In this document: piece by piece, positions 13,003 to 16,537 of the stretch | Layout of the letters: every line of letters begins with the position of its first letter | Position numbering within the stretch: position 1 is the stretch's first letter | Source: Lachnospiraceae bacterium | Lineage (GTDB): Bacteria; Bacillota_A; Clostridia; Lachnospirales; Lachnospiraceae | Assembly (NCBI GenBank): GCA_017416505.1 | Contig: JAFQCI010000184.1 | Span: 1 to 16,537 of the forward strand | Reading direction: 5' to 3' | DNA: 16,537 nucleotides | The notes under the pieces: generated by a model | What the model was told of the DNA's origin: nothing | Databases searched by the model: none | The model's input: only the letters and a program-made list of their open reading frames with translations | Made by a program: the position numbers and the translations under genes

Positions 13003-14229
13003 ATGGAATTTTCAGTTGTAGAAAAAAAGACAATTAGTCCAACTATTATTAAAGTAATTGGTGTTGGTGGCGGTGGTTCAAACGCTGTAAACAGAATGAT
13101 TTCTGCTGGACTTGAAAACGTAGATTTTATCGTAGCAAACACAGATTTACAGGCATTGAATGACTCTAATGCAAAAGAAAAAATCGGAATTGGATCTAAA
13201 TTAACAGGTGGATTAGGGGCTGGTGGAAAACCTGAAGTTGGTGAACAGGCCGCTGTAGAAGATTCTGATGCTATTGCAAATGTGCTAAAAGGTGCTGATA
13301 TGGTTTTTGTTACCGCTGGAATGGGCGGTGGAACAGGTACAGGTGCTGCTCCAATTATTGCAAAAATTGCAAAAGAACAAGGTGCGTTAACTGTAGGTGT
13401 TGTTACAAAACCTTTCAACTTTGAAGGCAAAAACAAAATGTCTCTTGCAGAAATTGGTATCGAAAAACTCCACAAAGAAGTTGATACTTTAATTGTGATT
13501 CCAAATCAACATTTGTTAAAAATCGTAGACAAACGTACCCCAATTAAACAAGCATTTTTACTTGCAGATGATGTTTTGCGTCAAGGTGTACAGGGAATCT
13601 CTGATTTGATTACAAAACCTGGTGAAGTAAATATCGACTTTGCTGATGTAAAAACAACTATGGAAGGCAAGGGGGATGCGATTCTTGGTGTTGGTATTGG
13701 TCATGGTGATAACAAAGCTATTGATGCTGCCACAAACGCCATAAATAATCCTCTTCTAGAAGATTCTCATATTGAAGGTGCAAAAAATATCCTTATCAAT
13801 ATTACTGGTGGGGAAGATTTAAGTCTTATTGAAGTGGAAGAAGCTATCAATATTATCAATTCTACAGCAGATCCAAATGTTTTGATTATTCACGGAACAA
13901 CTGTAGACCCTACAATGACAGATACAGTGATGATTACTGTAATTGCTACAGGTTTCCCTTCTGAAGGCGATGATACTTCTTCGGTTACAACAATCGAAGA
14001 TTTGCTTTATCAAAATAAGCCAACAAATCAAGCTAGTGCTGTTGTGCCTCCTCAAAAAACTGCTACTTCTGCCTCAAAAAGTGATTTTGTTTCTATAAAG
14101 GAATTTAAAGAACTTGAACAAAGTAGAAGTTCTGGACTTTCTACAGGTCAACAAAATCCTATGGATGATATAAACACTCCAACTTATTTGAGAAACCGAG
14201 GAAATCACATTAACCTTGGAAAAAAATAA
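13003..14229 (+). CDS. ftsZ: cell division GTPase FtsZ
   Basis: FtsZ is the tubulin-like GTPase that polymerises into the division ring at midcell. With the ATG at 13003 it has 408 residues. Motifs are [16 protein letters not shown] (18-33), [10 protein letters not shown] (46-55), the tubulin signature [12 protein letters not shown] (106-117), and the T7 loop [12 protein letters not shown] with Asp212 and Asp215. A variable linker (about 333-385) precedes the conserved C-terminal peptide [12 protein letters not shown] (389-400), which binds FtsA. GGTGGAGG at 12985-12992 is a strong Shine-Dalgarno for this ATG. An in-frame TTG at 12982 would encode that same Shine-Dalgarno and is rejected. The last codons overlap xerC. 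Confidence 0.98.
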   Translation: MEFSVVEKKTISPTIIKVIGVGGGGSNAVNRMISAGLENVDFIVANTDLQALNDSNAKEKIGIGSKLTGGLGAGGKPEVGEQAAVEDSDAIANVLKGADMVFVTAGMGGGTGTGAAPIIAKIAKEQGALTVGVVTKPFNFEGKNKMSLAEIGIEKLHKEVDTLIVIPNQHLLKIVDKRTPIKQAFLLADDVLRQGVQGISDLITKPGEVNIDFADVKTTMEGKGDAILGVGIGHGDNKAIDAATNAINNPLLEDSHIEGAKNILINITGGEDLSLIEVEEAINIINSTADPNVLIIHGTTVDPTMTDTVMITVIATGFPSEGDDTSSVTTIEDLLYQNKPTNQASAVVPPQKTATSASKSDFVSIKEFKELEQSRSSGLSTGQQNPMDDINTPTYLRNRGNHINLGKK

Positions 14230-15112
14230 GTTTTCTTCTTTCCTCAACGGTTATCATAATGATTTGATAACTGTTGAGGGCAAGTCTAAAAACACTTCTG
14301 AAACTTATCTCATATCAATAAAAATCTTTACAAATTGGCTTTTAGAAAAAAATCTTGATTTAGAAAATCTTTCCATCCAAGATTTAATGATTTTTTTTGT
14401 AACAAGACAAACTCAGTCTGACGAAACAACTGTGGCAAAAGAAATTTCTGCTATACGTTCTTTTGGAAGTTATCTTGTGAGACTGGGAGTCTGGAAGGAA
14501 AATCTTGGTTTTTTGCTAGAACGACCTCGAAAATCAATTAAAATTCCAAAAGTTCTTTCTGTAGATGAAGTGGAAACTCTTCTTGCTTCGATTGATGTTT
14601 CAACTTCTCTTGGGATTCGGGATAGAGCTTTGTTTGAAATAATTTATTCTTCTGGGCTTAGAATTAGTGAAGTTTCTGGACTATTGCTTCAAAATATTTA
14701 TTTAAAAGAAGGAATTTTGTTTGTTTTGGGAAAGGGGAATAAGGAGCGTCTTGTGCCTTTTGGAGAGGATGCAAAAATTTGGCTTACAAAATGGATAGAA
14801 GAAGAACGTCCAAAAATTGTCGGTCGAAAAAATGTACCCTTTGTTTTTGTGAATTATCAGGGGAAGCAGTTTTCCAGAAAGGGAATATGGAAGCGTTTTC
14901 AAGAAATTAAGGCTTTGGCTGGGGTTGAAAGTAAGGTTCACACTTTGCGTCACTCTTTTGCAACTCATCTTTTGCAAGGTGGTGCTGATTTACGGAGTGT
15001 ACAACAATTATTGGGACATTCAGATTTGGCAACGACTCAAATTTATACCCATGTGGATAATTCTGAGTTAAAGGATTTTCATAAGGAATTTTTTGAGAAA
15101 GAGGAAAAATAA
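14216..15112 (+). CDS. xerC: tyrosine recombinase XerC/XerD family
   Basis: This is a site-specific recombinase of the kind that resolves chromosome dimers at dif before division. The 298 residues form an N-terminal SAM-like DNA-binding domain (about 1-95) and a catalytic domain with the full set of residues: Arg149 ([10 protein letters not shown]), Lys173 ([11 protein letters not shown]), His242 and Arg245 ([12 protein letters not shown]), His268 ([10 protein letters not shown]) and Tyr277 (IYTHV). The earliest usable start is a TTG at 14216 inside the last codons of ftsZ, giving a 14-base overlap and no Shine-Dalgarno, so translation probably depends on coupling. A later TTG at 14264 is possible but would cut the N-terminal domain. 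XerC and XerD cannot be separated by eye; XerA-like single recombinases are also possible. Confidence 0.88.
   Translation: MEKNKFSSFLNGYHNDLITVEGKSKNTSETYLISIKIFTNWLLEKNLDLENLSIQDLMIFFVTRQTQSDETTVAKEISAIRSFGSYLVRLGVWKENLGFLLERPRKSIKIPKVLSVDEVETLLASIDVSTSLGIRDRALFEIIYSSGLRISEVSGLLLQNIYLKEGILFVLGKGNKERLVPFGEDAKIWLTKWIEEERPKIVGRKNVPFVFVNYQGKQFSRKGIWKRFQEIKALAGVESKVHTLRHSFATHLLQGGADLRSVQQLLGHSDLATTQIYTHVDNSELKDFHKEFFEKEEK
14242..14279 (+). repeat. 15-bp hairpin just after the ftsZ stop, inside the start of xerC
   Basis: CCTCAACGGTTATCA (14242-14256) and TGATAACTGTTGAGG (14265-14279) are complementary at 14 of 15 positions, the exception being G-T, which pairs in RNA. The loop is 8 bases. It begins 12 bases after the ftsZ stop codon and no T-run follows, so it is not a classical terminator. 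It may protect the ftsZ mRNA end or limit xerC translation. Confidence 0.85.
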
Positions 15113-15120
15113 TAGGTTTT

Positions 15121-15248
15121 GTAGAAGCCTAGCCCTGATAGTAGGGGCGGCGAAGCCGTTCCAAGGCACAAGGTGGCTTGGAATGGAGCAGGGATTTCCC
15201 TGCGGAACCCCGAATAGCAGGTTTTCACTGGGAAGTGGGTTGCTCCAT
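15121..15248. repeat. structured GC-richer intergenic element after xerC
   Basis: Four inverted repeats lie within about 100 bases: CGGC-GAA-GCCG (15148-15158), a 25-base hairpin TTCCAAG...CTTGGAA (15159-15183), GCAGGGA-TT-TCCCTGC (15188-15203), and a long-range pair ATGGAGCA (15183-15190) with TGCTCCAT (15241-15248). Base composition is far more GC-rich than both flanks. A 77-codon frame across it is probably spurious, since it has no ribosome binding site and starts inside xerC. It looks like a folded repeat element or RNA and could also act in transcript termination; no T-run follows. Confidence 0.6.
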
Positions 15249-15257
15249 AAAAAAATA

Positions 15258-15287
15258 TTGACCTATTATAAAATTTTGGAATATATT
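15258..15287 (+). promoter_or_regulatory. probable sigma-70 promoter of the TPR lipoprotein-dprA unit
   Basis: TTGACC (15258-15263) and TATATT (15282-15287) with an 18-base spacing place a start near 15294, about 40 bases before the lipoprotein start. Confidence 0.45.
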
Positions 15288-15334
15288 TTAAAAAAAATTG
15301 AAATTAAGATATATAATTTAATATGAGGTATTTT

Positions 15335-16069
15335 ATGAAAAAATCTTTTTATATTTTGTGTTGTTTTTTAATCGTTTCTCTGATTTTTGTGTCTTGTGGT
15401 AAAAGTTATAATCAGATTAAACGTCTTCAAGCTATGGAAGAAGGGGTGAGTTCTCCAACTACTGTGGATGAATTAAAAGATGCTATCGGAAAATATGAAA
15501 ATAGAATCAATGATATTATGATTGCGGAGCAGCAAACTGGAATTTGGTGGAAAATCCTTGGCTCTCGTTATTTGGACGAGGGAATGTATGGTGATGCTTT
15601 GGCTGCTTTTGAAAAGGCTATAATGTATTATCCTGCAAATCCGAACTTGTATTATTATGTGGGTTTGTGTGCTGGTTATATGGCGGATGCTTCTTTGGAT
15701 TATGGTGCAACTGGGGATTTGTCAAAACGGGAAAATTATTTGAAGTTGGCAGAAAGTGCTTATTCTCGGGCTATTGAGCTAAATCCAACTTATACTCGAG
15801 CTTTGTATGGTTTGGCTGTTTTGTATGTTTTTGAGTTTGATAAAAGTAAAAGTGCAAAGGCTATTCCTTTGTTGGAGAAATTTTTAACAATCGAAACAAA
15901 GGATACTGATGCTATGTTTGTTTTGGCTCGGGCTTATTATGTTAATTATGAATTTCAGTTAGCTATTGATATGTATGATAGAATAATTGCTACTACAACT
16001 TCTGATGAAACTAGGGCTGAGGCTGAAGCAAATAAAAAAATCGTAATGGATATTATGTATGACGCATAA
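15335..16069 (+). CDS. TPR-repeat lipoprotein
   Basis: This is a 244-residue predicted lipoprotein. MKKS and a hydrophobic stretch end in FVSC, with Cys21 as the likely lipidation site, so it is probably anchored to a membrane. The rest contains about three tetratricopeptide repeats: WWKILGSRYLDEGMYGDALA (71-90) running into AFEKAIMYYPANP, then AESAYSRAIELNPTYTRALY (139-158), and MFVLARAYYVNYEFQLAIDM (194-213). TPRs mediate protein contacts, so a scaffold or assembly role is plausible, but I cannot name a partner. An ATG at 15323 is in frame, but TGAGG at 15324-15328 lies 6 bases before the ATG at 15335 and supports the later start. The gene overlaps dprA by 11 bases. Confidence 0.85.
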   Translation: MKKSFYILCCFLIVSLIFVSCGKSYNQIKRLQAMEEGVSSPTTVDELKDAIGKYENRINDIMIAEQQTGIWWKILGSRYLDEGMYGDALAAFEKAIMYYPANPNLYYYVGLCAGYMADASLDYGATGDLSKRENYLKLAESAYSRAIELNPTYTRALYGLAVLYVFEFDKSKSAKAIPLLEKFLTIETKDTDAMFVLARAYYVNYEFQLAIDMYDRIIATTTSDETRAEAEANKKIVMDIMYDA

Positions 16070-16537
16070 AAGAGATTTGGTTGTTGCCTTGTCTCGGATG
16101 AGTTTTTTATCCTGTGGTCAAAAGATTGTCTTGTTGAATAATCTTGACAATTTGTCTAAGGTTGCATTACTTTCTATAGAAGAGTTAAAAAAACTTTCTG
16201 GAAAGAATTTGGATAAAACTCAATGGAATCCTGATTTGCTTTTGAAGCAGGTGGAAAAAGATTTGTCATTGATGGAACAATATAAAATTGATATTGTGTC
16301 TGTTTTGGATGAGGATTTTCCTCCTTTGCTGAAAGAAATTAAACCTGTTCCTTTTGCCTTGTATTATCGAGGTAATATTGGTTGTCTGAAAAAACCTTGT
16401 GTTGGTGTGGTGGGAACTCGCCATCCTGATACTGAGGGGATGAAAGCCGCTTTTGATTTTTCAGAAGCTGTGGCTGAAAGAGGTGGAACTGTGGTTTCTG
16501 GACTTGCTTTGGGAATTGATGCTGCGGCTCACAAGGG
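16059..16537 (+). CDS. dprA: DNA processing protein DprA/Smf (partial, cut by right edge)
   Basis: DprA binds incoming single-stranded DNA and loads RecA during natural transformation; in many non-competent bacteria its role is unclear. Only the first 159 codons are present. The N-terminal helical part (about 1-70) precedes the Rossmann-like DprA domain: DFPPLLKEIKPVPFALYYRG (about 90-109), then GVVGTRHPDTEG and VVSGLALGIDAAAHK, the family signature, at the window end. The ATG at 16059 lies inside the last codons of the lipoprotein gene, 11 bases before the end of its stop codon, with GGA 8 bases upstream. The reading frame is open to the end of the window. Confidence 0.93.
   Translation, partial: MTHKRDLVVALSRMSFLSCGQKIVLLNNLDNLSKVALLSIEELKKLSGKNLDKTQWNPDLLLKQVEKDLSLMEQYKIDIVSVLDEDFPPLLKEIKPVPFALYYRGNIGCLKKPCVGVVGTRHPDTEGMKAAFDFSEAVAERGGTVVSGLALGIDAAAHK

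Noticed and set aside
12942..13475. 177-codon minus-strand frame antisense to ftsZ
   Set aside because: Its Pro/Ala/Phe-rich translation is the mirror of Gly-rich FtsZ motifs; ftsZ is certain.
15093..15326. 77-codon frame after xerC
   Set aside because: Starts within xerC, lacks a ribosome site and lies over multiple hairpins.

Overview
The window comes from a low-GC spirochaete, most likely a Treponema relative. Three things point there: rod genes flgB-flgC-fliE, two tandem FlaA-family periplasmic flagellar sheath genes (FlaA is essentially a spirochaete protein), and a short division cluster mraZ-rsmH-ftsL-murF-ftsW-ftsQ-ftsA-ftsZ without the usual ftsI, murE, mraY, murD, murG or murC in between. 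The genus is an inference from gene content; no database was searched.

Layout. Positions 1-316 hold a tandem array of a 77-bp, hairpin-rich unit that probably continues past the left edge. After an AT-rich leader come flgB, flgC and fliE (491-1811). fliF, which usually follows fliE, is absent. In its place are a 17-bp perfect inverted repeat (1821-1874) and an unrecognised multi-pass membrane protein (1936-2619). A GC-richer repeat-like stretch (about 2635-2849) separates this from fba (class II fructose-bisphosphate aldolase, minus strand, 2917-3918), which ends in a clear intrinsic terminator. fba is divergent from the flaA pair (4119-5617). The shared spacer carries an exact sigma-28 -10 box followed at once by a perfect sigma-70 promoter. 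The flaA pair ends in a strong terminator.

On the minus strand, 5677-6393 encodes an unrecognised protein with a PD-(D/E)XK-nuclease-like N-terminus and a winged-helix-like C-terminus. A long inverted repeat covers its likely promoter. Divergent from it is the division and cell-wall cluster (6546-14229). Its promoter is followed by four GTGG boxes at exact 10-bp spacing, the pattern expected for MraZ autoregulation. Genes in the cluster are closely packed, with overlaps at murF/ftsW and ftsW/ftsQ. xerC overlaps the end of ftsZ and begins with a TTG and a 15-bp hairpin. A structured, GC-richer intergenic stretch (about 15121-15248) follows, then a TPR lipoprotein overlapping a dprA gene cut by the right edge.

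Functionally the window joins flagellar rod and sheath assembly, one glycolytic enzyme, septal peptidoglycan synthesis (murF, ftsW) with Z-ring assembly (ftsA, ftsZ, ftsL, ftsQ), chromosome dimer resolution (xerC) and DNA processing (dprA). The least explained parts are the minus-strand nuclease-like gene with its dyad, the structured repeats, and the replacement of fliF after fliE.
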